From the NCBI GenBank assembly GCA_011037195.1, contig JAAEAF010000617.1, positions 62,001 through 126,000 on the forward strand: a DNA stretch of 64,000 nt, given 5' to 3'. Position numbers and translations under genes: made by a program. Below are positions 23,807 to 35,130 of this stretch, piece by piece. The notes under the pieces are model-generated. The model had not been told where the DNA came from. It saw only the letters and a program-made list of their open reading frames with translations, and did no database searches. Each line of letters begins with the position of its first letter. Within the stretch, counting starts at the first letter, position 1. The DNA comes from Triatoma infestans (Eukaryota > Arthropoda > Insecta > Hemiptera > Reduviidae).

Positions 23807-24190
23807 TTTAAAGGAATTTTAGTCATCATATAATGATTGTATTCATTGCAGTTAGAGAATGTTATGGCAGTGTTTCATGCCAGAACTTTTTTGTTTTTCT
23901 TTTTTAAAGCAACATTATAAGTACGACTGATTCAATTAATTTTAACCTATTTATATTCCAAACAAGAATAGCGTTGTTTTTCTTTTTTTGTAGTTTTAGC
24001 ATTATGTTAGCCATTTAATTTTTGAAATAATAACCTCTCTTAATTCTGAGAAAAGCACTAATTACTATAAACAATTATATTTTTTCAAAAGTCATTAAAC
24101 TCGTGGGAAAAATCAATTGTTTTAAAAACGCAGCCACAGTTTTGAGATACATAATTCTTCTCTTTATTTCTTATTTTCCTAGGCTTATTC
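23807..24190. other. Gene-free AT-rich stretch
   Basis: Nothing recognisable lies between the Jockey-like LINE tail and the decayed minus-strand LINE. Confidence 0.35.
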
Positions 24191-24199
24191 CCTATCTCA

Positions 24200-25440
24200 G
24201 GATTGCCTTCCTCTAGTTTTTCAGTTGGGTTTTCCATAAATATCTTTCTTCCCAGTCTCCTTCAGTCAGCCTTTACCGTGTATTTCCTCTTCTATCATCC
24301 TTCCAATGCCTCCCGGATCTACCTCTTCTTCTTCCGCTTACGTTGTATTTATAAATACTCTCTCGTCCATCTCTGTACGTGCGCATGATATTCTAATTTA
24401 TTGCAGACTCTCCTCTCATTTATAAACTTAGTAATCTCTAAACTTTTAATTATTTCATGACTAAGAAGCCTATCAGCCCAGATTTATCGCGAGAACCTTC
24501 TCCAGAAATTCTTTTCGGTGGCATTAAACAGTGACCTTAATCTATCGTTCATGGTCCAGGTCTCAGTCTGTACCTTAGGAATCCCTCCATAACACTTCGG
24601 AATGTAATGGATTACCTGCCCTTGGTGTGAATTGTCAGACATCGCCCACAGCTACATCACTCAATACGATACATGAGGTAACATATCTCACTACCACAAG
24701 CTATTCCATTGATTCCCCTAAAGGAAAGCCTACCTAAAACTCTATGATATCGTCAAAGAGAAGTAGGGGAAGCGTGAAGCATATAAAAATGCTAACGACA
24801 CTAAACTATGAAGGAAGTCTGTGATTCAATCTTGCACAAACGACTCTCAAAAAACATCATCATCAACGCTCGGCCAGCTCAATCTATCATTCTCTTACGC
24901 TACTACCTCTGTCTATAACAATTCTGTAAAATGCTTGCAGTACTCATCTTGCTCAAATAATATAATCAGAGCTCAGTCGATATACTTTTTCTATTCTGTA
25001 AGTTTCTCTATGCATACAACAACATCTCTTTAGGATGATTCTAATCTTACTTGTCACAGATAGATAATAAGAATGAATGGCTCTTGTAGCCTCTGCCTAA
25101 CTTCCATCTCGGAACCCCCATCTTTTTCGACTAAAAGCTTGAAACTGTCTCTCAGTAGGCTTATTAATCTGTAAATCGTCTACGCCACAGAGCCCTAAAG
25201 AAGTATTTAATCCTGAAGACATTAATCTTTAAGCCCCATTGATTATATAATATGCTTCTTCTTCCAGTTTTCGCATCAGAAGACTCTAAATCTTCTTTTT
25301 CTTGAACAAAAACTACCTGATCATCCACGAAATATACGCAATTTAAAAAAAAAATTTGATCGAAAGAAATATCCATCCTTCTACAGATTAAGTTCCAAAA
25401 TCTGGTAGCTCTATTCAATTACATTTTGAATGACGTAAGC
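24200..25440 (-). pseudogene. Decayed RTE-like LINE reverse transcriptase
   Basis: On the minus strand, near 25300-25160, one frame reads YFVDDQVVFVQEKEDLES and then WGLKINVFRIKYF. These correspond to the catalytic box and the downstream helix of RTE-like RTs. The first Asp pair is kept as VDD. Near 24610-24400 the frame ETWTMNDRLRSLFNATEKNF followed by WRRFSR matches the C-terminal region of the same LINE type. An R/K-rich region follows at about 24330-24290. Stops occur throughout, and the 5' endonuclease is missing. Clade assignment is by motif wording only. The fragment at the right edge of the window (63820-64000) is RT of similar type. Confidence 0.6.
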
Positions 25441-26599
25441 GATGAGCAACAACCTAACACTTTATGGGTAGAAAAGAAAAAAAACAATAATTCTAGACTA
25501 TTATTAATTATTTCATATTAAAATAATAAAAATTGATTACTAGGGTTAAAATAAAAGTTAACAACTTTATTACTAAAAGTAATAGATGTAATGTAATTTA
25601 AAAAAAGCAATAGTAAGTCAAAAGATTTTGGGTACACGTTCGGTCACAGACTTGTTATTAAATTTAATTATTAGGGATGGCAAACTAAAATTTATTATTT
25701 TAAAAATAAAAATTAAAATAAATTCTTTGTGTAAAGTTTTTTTTTAAATCAATTAAATCATTTATTATAATTAATTACTATCTGATATAATTTTCTTTAG
25801 AAATAAATAATTATTTAAATAATAAAACAAGAGAAAATAGTTTATAATAAAATATTAATATAAATTTAATAAGATAAATCATAAAAAAAGATGTATATTT
25901 ATTAAAACTGGGATATTGTGATGCACATGTATAGTGGCAGTGTATGTTTAGTAATTCCGGATTTTGTTATGCAATTCCTTTGCCGACGAAAACTCCTTCT
26001 GGCAATAATAATAACTCCCATAAATCGCTGGATTTATTTGGGACTTTATAATTGTCAATAAAAAATTATTAGTAAACTAAATACTAAAGGAGTCTTAAAT
26101 TAATAAAAAAATAATAAAAACTGGTTTCAGGAAGCCATCAAATTTCATTATGTTTTAAATACATTGTTATTATAGGCCCCTGAAGGGGCGCGATTAGTTT
26201 TGTGTTTTGTAACTTTAAATCAAACAAGGAAATTGAATGATCCAATAATCTGTTAGTATTGAACAAACTGATCTATTGATTTTAGAATTAATTTTTTTTT
26301 TTTATGATTATGTACACATTATTAAAATAAAAGTGTAGGTATATTGATTTTAATGATAATTACTTTTCTCATAAATTAAATTTAATTTGTATATTGCCTC
26401 AACCCCATACATACTTGATTCGAGATTTATTGTATTTAGTTTGTGCCTCTAGCATTTCTAAACAGTCGTTGTTTTCTATTTCTATGAGTTAAAGTTTACA
26501 AAGAAAGAGTCTTGCTTCACTGTTTCCAGATGGTTTTTAGGTAGAACAATGTTTTCATGTCGAATAAGTAAGTAGGGGCTCTTCTTAATATTATATAGT
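25441..26599. other. Gene-free AT-rich stretch
   Basis: Very AT-rich with no recognisable gene. The open frame at 26482-26667 on the minus strand overlaps the start of a TIR family A copy and has no domain. Confidence 0.4.
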
Positions 26600-27311
26600 T
26601 GGTACCACTGTACATTGGAAGGCAAGCATAACTTTATAGCCCCTTCCAAAAATTCTCCAAAAATCAATCTCCCTGGAAATATTTTACAAAAATTGGTTGG
26701 CGAAGTTTAAAGAAATGGAAAAAGCTCATTTACGAGAAAATAGCGAAAAACTGGAACAAAAAAAGGAAATCACTCAGTAATTCGCACACTTTCCGGCTGA
26801 TGGCGGAAAAACTTTACGACATTTCCAATGATCATATCCAAACGTTTGAGTTGCCTGTGAGTTTTTATTTTTGAGATGTTTCGTGCATACAGACAACCAA
26901 ATTGATGTACAAATCATTCGCAAAAACTTGTATTCGTATTCAGAAGTAACTTCAACACAAGTATTTCCGGTGAAAACTCAGCTTACAAAATTTGACACGA
27001 TCGCCATTTCCTGTTACTGGAGTAACGGGGCCTCTTACCATATTCTCTCATAGCATTCTGTGTTGTGTGATATGAAACACTTGCATTACCATTCTCTAAC
27101 TAATCAATAGTTGTGAGGGAAGCCGAAGCGATCCAAAAAAAACCGCTAAAACTAATTTTTCCAGAAAAAGTTATAAAGAAAAGTGCTAGGCCTCAATATG
27201 TGCAGTTTACACCGGAAGTTTAAAGAAAATTGTTAGATGTTTCCGAGAAAATCGCAAAAAAACTTTCCTCAGTAACGTTGGATTTTAACTGAATCTCCAT
27301 GACATCAGAAA
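26600..27311 (+). repeat. TIR family A, older copy abutting the next one
   Basis: A plus-strand module and right end (CACTTTCCGGCTGATGG at about 26783; ATTTCCGGTGAAAACTCAGC at about 26966; a degenerate hairpin TTACTGGAGTAACG near 27013). This is followed by another partial module containing ACACCGGAAGT near 27209. It directly precedes the well-preserved copy at 27312, so the family forms a compound run here of more than 1.6 kb. Confidence 0.6.
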
Positions 27312-28258
27312 ATCTGGTGTGACACACTCACACGACTTTCTCTTACTCCAGTTCTCAAAATTATAATTGACAAATTTTATAGTTTGTGTACCACACAGTT
27401 TATACAATTTAATGAAATTCGTCCAAAACTGAAAAAACTTTCCAGTAAAAGCGCACTTCCGGTTTACTAATTTTCTGGAAACTCGGTATTTCGGCCATCT
27501 ATTTATTTCAATTAATTTTGTTTGGATGATAGAATTGTCTATTCACTAAGATACCATTTTAGTGAAAAACATAACCCCACCCTCCCCTAAAATTGCCCTT
27601 AAATGAATTTTTCCAGAGAAATGTTTTAATTAAAAGTTATAGATCATTGCATGTTTAGTTTATATCTGAAGTTTCGAGAAATTCGAGAAAAAGTGAAAAA
27701 ATAATTTAGTAAAGTGGTAATGTAAACGCACTTCCGGTTATCCGATTTTTTTGAAACTCGGAATTTCAACAACATAATTAATTCCAATTAACATTATTTA
27801 CATGTCAGAATTGTCTAATAAACTGAAATAGCACTTCAGATGAAAACCTAACCCACCCCTCCCCCATAACTGCCCTTAAATGAATTTTCCCAGAGAAAGA
27901 TTTCCAAAACCAGTTGTAGCTCTTTGTATTGGTATACCAAGTTTGAAGAAAATCGTCGGAGCTGTTTTTGAGAAAACTCAAAAAAAGTAAAAAACCAACA
28001 AGTAATGTGGTACATCCGGTTGAGGATTTTGACAGATTTTGACCTAAACGGAATATCAAGTTTAAACTTTCTACGGTTTTTCGTTTTTGAGCTTTGTTGC
28101 TCACACACACACACAAAACACACACATCAGACTATTTGCTAAAAACCACTTTTTTGGACTCAGGGGACCTCAAAACGGATATTTCCGGTGAAAACTCGAT
28201 ATCGAAAATTTGACACGATTACAATACTTCCTCTTACTAGGAGTAAGAGAAAGTAAAA
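27312..28258 (+). mobile_element. TIR family A element, best-preserved copy
   Basis: The left end has a conserved lead (TCTGGTGTGACACACTCACACG) and the terminal inverted repeat ACTTTCTCTTACTCC at 27335-27349. Its complement GGAGTAAGAGAAAGT is at 28240-28254. Between them are tandem modules of about 277 bp. The edge CCCTT-AAATGAATTTT starts at 27596 and again at 27873, and CTTCCGG motifs lie near 27467 and 27731. A (CA)n tract follows at about 28101-28126, then the conserved right block. The right TIR forms a hairpin with CTCTTACT just before it. No transposase is encoded, so this would be a non-autonomous element. The superfamily is unknown and no target duplication was seen. Confidence 0.8.
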
Positions 28259-28259
28259 A

Positions 28260-29265
28260 GAATACCGAGACTGAATTTTGCAATTTTTGACTTCACTCAC
28301 TCACACAAAACAATATTTCCTCTTTCAATAAGAGAAAGCAAAGACAGATCTCCTTCTCTGACTTGATGAGGTAAGGTCGTAAACCTGATCGGAAAAAGAA
28401 ATATCCCTCCCGAAAAATGTCTGAACAGCAAAGAATGAATCCAATTCGGAATTATTGATCAAAGTAGAAGATCAAAAGCATCGATTAAATTAGATTAAAA
28501 ATGTTAAAAGCCGGATGAATTAATTTATATTAATTAAATCCATTACACAATTTTTAGTTCATTTAATGCTCATGTATTGAATTAATTAATATGTTTAATT
28601 TATATGATGTATTTAGTACTAATTTCTTCAGTGTTTATGTACCGAATCCAATGGTACTAATAATTTATCTTAAACATCAATAACAAGTTGTAGTTAATTT
28701 ATTATTTAGTGTGAAAAAAGAGGGTGACAGAAGGAATCTTTTAAAAAACTCCCTTCGGTATTAAATATATGCATAAATAAATGAAATTAAGATATCAAGA
28801 AGGTAAGTGAGATAGATAAAGTGGTAGGAGAAGACTAGAAAGTAGAATGTTCACTGATTGCTAGAACAATGTAAACTGAATGTAACAACTGTAACAACCT
28901 GCAGTAAATAAGAAGATGGTAATCATTACATAGAAACTGACTGCAACAACTTGTTTTAATAACTCCAAATATTATTTGAGGCTTGTACCCGCGCTGTTTG
29001 CGACATAATTTAGAATTTGTTTCTTCTTGTTTTTTTTTTTAAGTTTTGTAATAATTGTAAATTCGATTACAAGAGATGCCTGGAGAGAACAGAAATTAAT
29101 CGCCCTTAGTCAGGATTATGTACTTCATCTTTCTTGTAATAGAAGCAGTATTGCATTTGTACCAGGCATTCTTTTCTTTTCCCTTAAGAAATGGGGAAAC
29201 TGCATTCTGATCACTAATACTTGCTGCCAGAATTTTCTGCCAACACACCTGCAGCTGAAATAACA
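28260..29265. other. Gene-free AT-rich stretch
   Basis: No recognisable gene. Short open frames at 29027-29317 on both strands lie over the 3' UTR of the minus-strand LINE tail that follows and are not supported as genes. Confidence 0.35.
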
Positions 29266-29269
29266 AGTC

Positions 29270-29625
29270 TGATTTGTCTGTGAGGAAGACCATACCCAAC
29301 GCAATGCAAAGACTCATACAGCTACCTCAAAGAAATACAATAACAAACCGGGTCTAGAACAAAAATGAAAACCCGGGACTCATTTAAGATCCACTACAGT
29401 GCGAAACACCTAAAGAAAATAACCTGAGCTCTTCCACAGAAATCCTGTTTCGAATAAAGATCCTGAATCTAATTTCCTCACAACATAAACTTTCCTCTGT
29501 CACATAAACTTTACAAAAGGAAACTGGCATGAGCCCCATTACATAGAGGATTCTTCTTAAATCACAATGCACAGTAAGGGATCCAATTGGGTGCCTGAAA
29601 GAGGTCCATGAAATACCCAACAAGG
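29270..29625 (-). pseudogene. RNase-H-type LINE tail and 3' UTR
   Basis: The minus-strand frame reads GSLTVHCDLRRILYVMGL. This is a decayed LTGHC-x-L-R-R-H-x-H segment, as found at 12.45, 50.2 and 56.9 kb, followed by a region where zinc-knuckle cysteines are only partly retained. Downstream (29270-29380) is a 3' UTR whose reverse complement is repeated at 20505-20660. The RT and RNase H parts are absent because of 5' truncation. Confidence 0.6.
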
Positions 29626-29639
29626 AATCTAATATAAAT

Positions 29640-30136
29640 TAATATTTGGCGGTAGAACCATATATTTGGCGGACGAACGCTTAACTTGTTCCCTCTGAAT
29701 CCTTCCCCCCAAAATCAATTTTTCCGGGAAAATGTTACAAGTGAAAGTAATAGATATTTATGGATGTAGATAGTATATAAAGTTTTAAAAAAAAATTGTG
29801 GGAGCCGGCTTCCAGAGAATCGTGAGGAAAACGAAAAATAAAGGACCTACTCAAGTCCCACTTCCGTTAATGAATTTTCTCAGGAACCTTTATTTCAGAT
29901 GCATTAATTGTACCAAAATGGAATACCAAGTTTGTACTTCACATATCTTGTCGACTCACACAACCACACACAATATATATATATATATATATATACTTAT
30001 ATATATATAAAACATAAAAGAAACCATTCTCTAAAAATATTTCTTCGTATTCAATTTAACTCGAAACATGTATTTCTGGCGTAATTTCGAAAAATTGACA
30101 CGAACGCAATACTTACTCTTAGTAGGAGTAAGAGTC
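29640..30136 (+). repeat. TIR family A, module plus right end with (TA)n
   Basis: The C-rich module edge, ATAGATATTTATGGATGTAG, a CCCACTTCCGTTAATG segment (about 29866-29881), CAAGTTTGTACTTCAC, a (TA)n tract at about 29972-30010 in place of the usual (CA)n, and the terminal GTAGGAGTAAGAG near 30120-30132. The left end is missing. Confidence 0.65.
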
Positions 30137-31399
30137 ACGGCAACCTTGTTCAATTGATTTTTTTTTTTTATTTATTTATTTTTTTTAATTCAAGTTCAAC
30201 AAACAGATAAGTGAAGAAATCAACAAGCTTATATTATATAGTCAAATTTATAGCCTCCTAAATGGATCGATCACACTGGAAGGTTTATAATAGATACTAA
30301 ACCATAACTCCTAGAAAACTAGAACCAGTTATTACACTCCTATAATATAATAATAAGCCTTGAACAAATCCATTTTTATGTTTTTTTTATTGGCAAACAT
30401 ATATTTATTATATTATACAGACCAAGTAATTAATTTTTTTTTTTTTTTTTTTAATCATAACGAAATCTTGCTTGTCATGTCATCAGATCTGAATCAAAGT
30501 TAATAGTGCCGAGATTTGAAGAATGAATAAAGATTTAAATGAACTACAAAATAAAAAAACTAAAAGTAGCAATAAATTCACACATATAGATCTGCTATCT
30601 AATTTAGCGAGTTATAATAATATATAGCGCCACCCCCTCGCTCGCCACCTACAATCCAACATTATTACCATATTGTTTTTCTACTCGCAGATTGACAAGC
30701 TCACGAAATTTGTTTTTGTAAATTTTTTTATATTATTTTTGAAACGATGGGAGGGAGGCACCTTTTCTAGCAGATTATATTTTGCCAGCTATATATCATA
30801 TTTGAATATTGAAGTTTAACGTATAAAAGGTGCGACGGGGAAGGGAGAGATATGCGCAGAATACAATGAATCTAAAACTGAAGAACTCTTCTGCCTCTGA
30901 GTGGGATATAGTAGTGTGTGAGCTGACGAAATACCTTCCGGCTGTTTATATCTTCAATTCTATCGTGCGAACGGAAGAGGTCAGAGTACCCTGTTTGAAA
31001 AGCCGGCATATATTTAGCTTCTTTTTTTTTCGAAACTATATTGAGTTCTGATTATCTATTGGTAGAAAATAAAATTTTTTAAAATTATGCAAAAAAAAAA
31101 AAAAAATTAGTTGGTAATTTTCTTTAACGACTCTTCTAAGTCATCACTTTGAATACGCAACAAGCATCCTATTTAACAAAAAATTTGATGAGAAACACTC
31201 ATACACTTAAACTTTAAATTTTATTCATATGTTCTAATGTAAATATACAACTGCCGGGAGAGCGGCAAGTACTATTCAGACAGGTAGTAAAATTGATTAC
31301 ATTGTATTCGAGAAGAGAACGCCAATAAGATTGAACCAATTCGGGATAACATTTGAAATTTAACCACCACAAATGATAAAAATAACAATAAAAATTACT
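30137..31399. other. Gene-free AT-rich stretch
   Basis: No recognisable gene. It has T-rich runs at 30160-30190 and 30435-30455. The 73-codon frame at 30830-31051 shows no domain and is not supported as a gene. Confidence 0.35.
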
Positions 31400-31530
31400 G
31401 CTCTTACATTCTGTTACTCGTAGTAAAGAGGAAGTATTGCAATCATGTCAAATTTTTGAAATTGAGAATGCCCCGGAAATATGTTTCGAGGTCCCATGTA
31501 TCCGTTTAGACACAATTATTATTTTAGACG
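31400..31530 (-). repeat. TIR family A, right-end fragment
   Basis: A minus-strand right end: TTACTCGTAGTAAAGAGGAA hairpin region (about 31413-31432), AATCATGTCAAATTTTTGAA, CCCGGAAATATGTTTCGAGG. Modules and the other end are missing. Confidence 0.6.
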
Positions 31531-32232
31531 GTTGCACTGTAAACATGTCTCTTGCTTTAACTACTTTTTTCTCAAGGTCAATATTGTCTGTTTGCCTTGA
31601 AACTTGCCACAAATTTAGTTTATAGAGGTAGCTAGCTTTGTTCGAAGTTTCGCGAATTTCTGTTTACGGGGTGTTAATTTATGCAATGTGTAACTAATTT
31701 GCTTTAAACCTTAATTTTATAGAAGTTAGCCTGCTCGGTGTAGAGTACTGCGGAGGCTTGTGTGTTGTGTATGTTACTAACTGAAAGAGTGAACTGTAAT
31801 GGTTGTAGGAGGAGATGTTGGTTGTGGATGTTGATAGATAAATAACACCTCAATATCGGTATAAGATATATAATTGATATATATGTATATGACTGACTGC
31901 CAAGGACTGTATACTTTACACTACAAGAACTGAACAGACTGACTGACGTGGCTAAACGATGTGTACAATTCAAGTGTGAGACTGTGAACAGAATATCTCT
32001 TTTTGACTCTGTCTCTCGTATATATATCCAACTGGCCTCTCCTCTCCTCTCTCTCGAGAGGGGCTCTTTCTCTCTGATGCGTGGTGGGGGTTCACTCGCT
32101 AGTGTGGATGAGTGGTGGGGGTTCACTACCCCTACAGAACTGTAGTAAGAACATTCGAGAAGGTAACTTTTGATTGTTTGTTTGTTTACTATTAAAATTT
32201 TTCTTGTCTATTGAATTCAATATAAATTGACA
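31531..32232. other. Unassigned stretch upstream of a LINE ORF1
   Basis: It may be the 5' untranslated region of the LINE starting at 32233. It is less AT-rich, contains two copies of GTGGTGGGGGTTCACT (about 32083 and 32113) and a CT/CTCTC tract near 32040-32070. A 140-codon minus-strand frame (31704-32126) has no recognisable domain. No promoter element can be pointed to. Confidence 0.3.
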
Positions 32233-33345
32233 ATGGCTGAATAAATTCTCTTAAAACTGGTTGAAGTGAAACTGGAGATGAGCGAGGAATCAAGTGTTTA
32301 GAGGCGACAGTTATCAAATTTCAGTCCAGATTAGGTGATTTCAGTAAGAATTCAAAGAAGTTGGACGACAAGTTTATTGTCAAAAAATAGTACAATAGTA
32401 ATATTAATAAAGAGGTATATAGTATTGACAAGAGAAATGAGGATAATAACGTTATCATTTATAATGTTGTGGAGCCAGAGAAGGAGAATATTCAGGATTT
32501 AGAAATTTCAGTACTGGAATTCATAAGTTGAAGCTGTTCATTGAATTATCTGATATTGATAGAGTTGTGAGAGCGGACAAACTAAGCGATAAGCGACCTA
32601 TTTTGGTCAGCCTGCTATGTTTCCGTAAGCGATACGAGATATTTGAATATCAAGTAAATTGAGGGGTTCAGGTTTGCCTGTCCAGTGATTTCACTTTTGA
32701 AGAAAGGCAAAGTAGAAGGCAGTTTGTACCTTATATGATAAAGAGCTAGAAATTCACAACTGAAAGCGTCTTTTTATTTGATTGTAACAGCTCAGAAAAC
32801 ATTTTCATTATCTTAGGAGACTTTAATTCAAGAACAGGCAGTATAGAATATTCAGATGAAGAGCCATTCTATGATTCCTTACTGGCCCATCCTAGGTCTT
32901 CATTTATTTGATCAATAAACGAGATAAACTATTAATTAGAACTATGTCTAACTTTGGTTTTAAGGTTTGCAATGGTCGAATGGATTCAGATTAACCAGCT
33001 CATTTCACATATCTGTCGACAAGGGGTAAGAGCGTTATTGATTTGATATGGTCAATGAGGCTGGCATTAATTATATTCAAGATTTTGTAGTAGTAAATCC
33101 ATCCGACCTATTTGATCATAAATCATTTGGTTAAAAATTTTTCACTTACCGATCAACAAGCCAAATCATATTATTCGTATAGAAATAAAGCGCAGGCCAA
33201 TTACAGTTTTAATAGTTAAGAGAATACTTAACTGGTGATGAAAAATATATTGAGCTCCTCTCTGACAGTCTAGTGAGGAAGGCGTATGACACTTTGGTTG
33301 CCCGCTTGGATTTTGTAGCATGCAGAGGTAATAATTTGTTGTATT
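32233..33345 (+). pseudogene. LINE remnant: ORF1 plus AP-endonuclease part
   Basis: ORF1 starts at the ATG at 32233 (MAE then a stop). It reads on across stops through VIIYNVVEPEKENIQDL (near 32453) and RPILVSLLCFRKRYEIFEYQ (near 32600), the pattern of an RRM-like LINE ORF1 protein that binds element RNA. It abuts an AP-endonuclease fragment: FIILGDFNSRTG (near 32808), GFKVCNGRMDSD and then KSVIDLIWSM (near 33035-33060). The first half of the endonuclease is missing, so there is an internal deletion at about 32760. RT is not found downstream. Several stops interrupt all frames. Confidence 0.6.
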
Positions 33346-33404
33346 CAATGACTTGTATTTATATATTTCATGTCTATTATGTATAAGTTTATGTATGTAT
33401 GAAT

Positions 33405-33408
<4 letters not shown>

Positions 33409-33473
<65 letters not shown>
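33409..33473. repeat. Compound microsatellite (AT)n(GT)n
   Basis: An (AT)n run at about 33409-33436 passes directly into (GT)n to about 33473. Unlike most dinucleotide tracts in this window, it is not flanked by recognisable TIR family A sequence. Confidence 0.9.
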
Positions 33474-33475
<2 letters not shown>

Positions 33476-33904
33476 CATACCTTGTTGGAAGATTTGTTTC
33501 AGTTGCAGTTGATGATCTAATTACATTATACTTTGAACTTGTGAATCCTTAAGAAGTTCTGCTTCAGTATATTGTTTGACTGTAAATAATTTAATTTTGC
33601 AATTAATTTTGGTTATTATCTTTTGAATTTATTTATTTGAATTTATTTATGTCTTGTTTGTCTGCAGTTGAGAATTTAATTTTAGTTGGAATTTTGATTA
33701 TTATTTTTTGAGTTTATGGATTCATTAGAAAAATTGTTTTTTTGAAAAACTGAATGATATACACCAGAAGTTTGTCCTTAAGACAAAATAATTTTTATTA
33801 TTTTATTAAAACAGACCCCCTGTAAAATGTACATTATAAATAAATACAGTATGTTTAGTAGTAGTAATAAAATAAAAATGATTTTCTCTTACATTCTCTT
33901 ATAC
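33474..33904. other. Gene-free AT-rich stretch
   Basis: Nothing recognisable, apart from near-repeats such as TTTGAATTTATTTAT around 33620-33650. Confidence 0.35.
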
Positions 33905-34015
33905 TTTAAATTTTACATTCTCTTGCTCCCAGTAAAGTGGAAGTATTACGTTCATGTGAAATTGTTAAATTGAGTTTTCACCGGAAATACATGTCTTGAG
34001 TTCCCCTGTGTATTG
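33905..34015 (-). repeat. TIR family A right end in inverse orientation
   Basis: Minus-strand right-end block (CTCTTGCTCCCAGTAAAG hairpin region, GAAGTATTACGTTCATG, TTTTCACCGGAAATACATG). It lies head to head with the following plus-strand element, so together they have inverted ends of about 100 bp (33912-34015 against 34870-34977). It may be part of that element rather than a separate insertion. Confidence 0.6.
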
Positions 34016-34020
34016 AAAAA

Positions 34021-34978
34021 AATCTGGTGTGAAACACTCACACAACTTTCTCTTACTCCAGTACTCAAAATTATAATTGACAAATTTTATAGTTAGTGTA
34101 CCAAATTTAATGAAATTCGTCGAAAAGTGAAAACACTGTCCAGTAAAACTGTCCGGTTTACTAATTTCCTTGAAACTCGGAATTTGGGTCATATATTAAT
34201 TTCTAGTTATTTCAATTTGGATGACAGAATTGTATAATCAACTGTGATAGCATTTTAAAGAAAAACATAACCCCCCTCCCCCAAAAGTCCCCTTAAATGA
34301 ATTTATCAGGGGAAAAGTTTCAAATAAAAGTTGTAGCTCTTTATATGTATAGTTAACAACGCTGGTTTAAAGAAAATCGTTGGAGCCATTTTCGAGAAAA
34401 TACCAGAAAACTGAAAATTATATTTCAGTAAAAACGCACTTCCGGTTATCTATTTTTTTCAAAAACAACAACATATTTAATTCTAATTAACATTATTTAG
34501 ATGACAGAATTGTCTAATATACTGAAACAGCAGTTAAGATGAAACCTAACCCCACCCCTCCCCCAGAAGTGCCCTTAAATGAATTTTCCTGGAGAAATGT
34601 TTCAAATAAAAGTTGTAGCTCTTTGTATGTGTAGTTGATATAGCAAGTTTAAAGAAAATCTTCGGAGCCATTTTTGAGAAAATTGCAAAAACGTAAAAAA
34701 AACAACTAGTAAAGTGGTACTTCCGGTTGAGGAATATTGACACATAACGCACCGTCAGATCCCATGGTGATACCTAAACGTAATATCAAGTTTGAACTTT
34801 CTACGATTTTTCGTTTTTGAGCTATGCTGTTCACATACATACACACACACAGACCATTCGCTAAAAACCACTTTTTTGGACTCAGGGGACCTCAAAACGG
34901 ATATTCCGGTGAAAACTCGATATCGAAAATTTGACACGATTACAATACTTCCTCTTACTAGGAGTAAGAGAAAGTAAA
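34021..34978 (+). mobile_element. TIR family A element, full-length copy
   Basis: The left TIR ACTTTCTCTTACTCC is at 34045-34059 and the right TIR GGAGTAAGAGAAAGT at 34960-34974, giving 930 bp. The modules repeat at about 282 bp (the CCTTAAAT edge at 34291 and 34573). Each has a C-rich edge, an AAAGTTGTAGCTCTTT segment and a CTTCCGGTT motif (about 34440 and 34723). A short (CA)n lies at about 34840-34852, then the conserved right block with its CTCTTACT/AGTAAGAG hairpin. It is non-coding. It closely matches the copy at 27312-28258. Confidence 0.8.
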
Positions 34979-35130
34979 AATGCTTTTAGCGAATGGTCTG
35001 TATGTTGTGGTGCATGCTTGAAGCAGTATGTCTCTAAAACGAAAAATCAAAGGAATTCAAATTTAATACTCAGTTTTAGGGTCCTACCAGGCATAAAAGG
35101 TTTCGATTAAAATCTATCAACAATAACTAG
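34979..35130 (-). repeat. TIR family A, fragment abutting in inverse orientation
   Basis: Starting right at the end of the previous element, TTTTAGCGAATGGTCTGTAT, AACGAAAAATCAAAGGAATT and GGTTTCGATTAAAATC match the family read on the minus strand. The end block itself is missing. This may mark a secondary insertion or a foldback. Confidence 0.5.

Noticed and set aside
27596..28254. A CRISPR array suggested by repeated ~280-bp modules
   Set aside because: The units are long, diverged and abut without unique spacers, and the DNA is animal nuclear. It is the interior of a TIR repeat family.
28225..28258. Helitron 3' end suggested by the terminal hairpin
   Set aside because: The hairpin is itself part of an inverted terminal repeat matched at the left end, and no CTRRT end or TC start was seen.
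31704..32126. 140-codon minus-strand open frame
   Set aside because: No domain, overlaps CT-rich and AT-rich low-complexity DNA and the probable 5' region of a LINE on the other strand.
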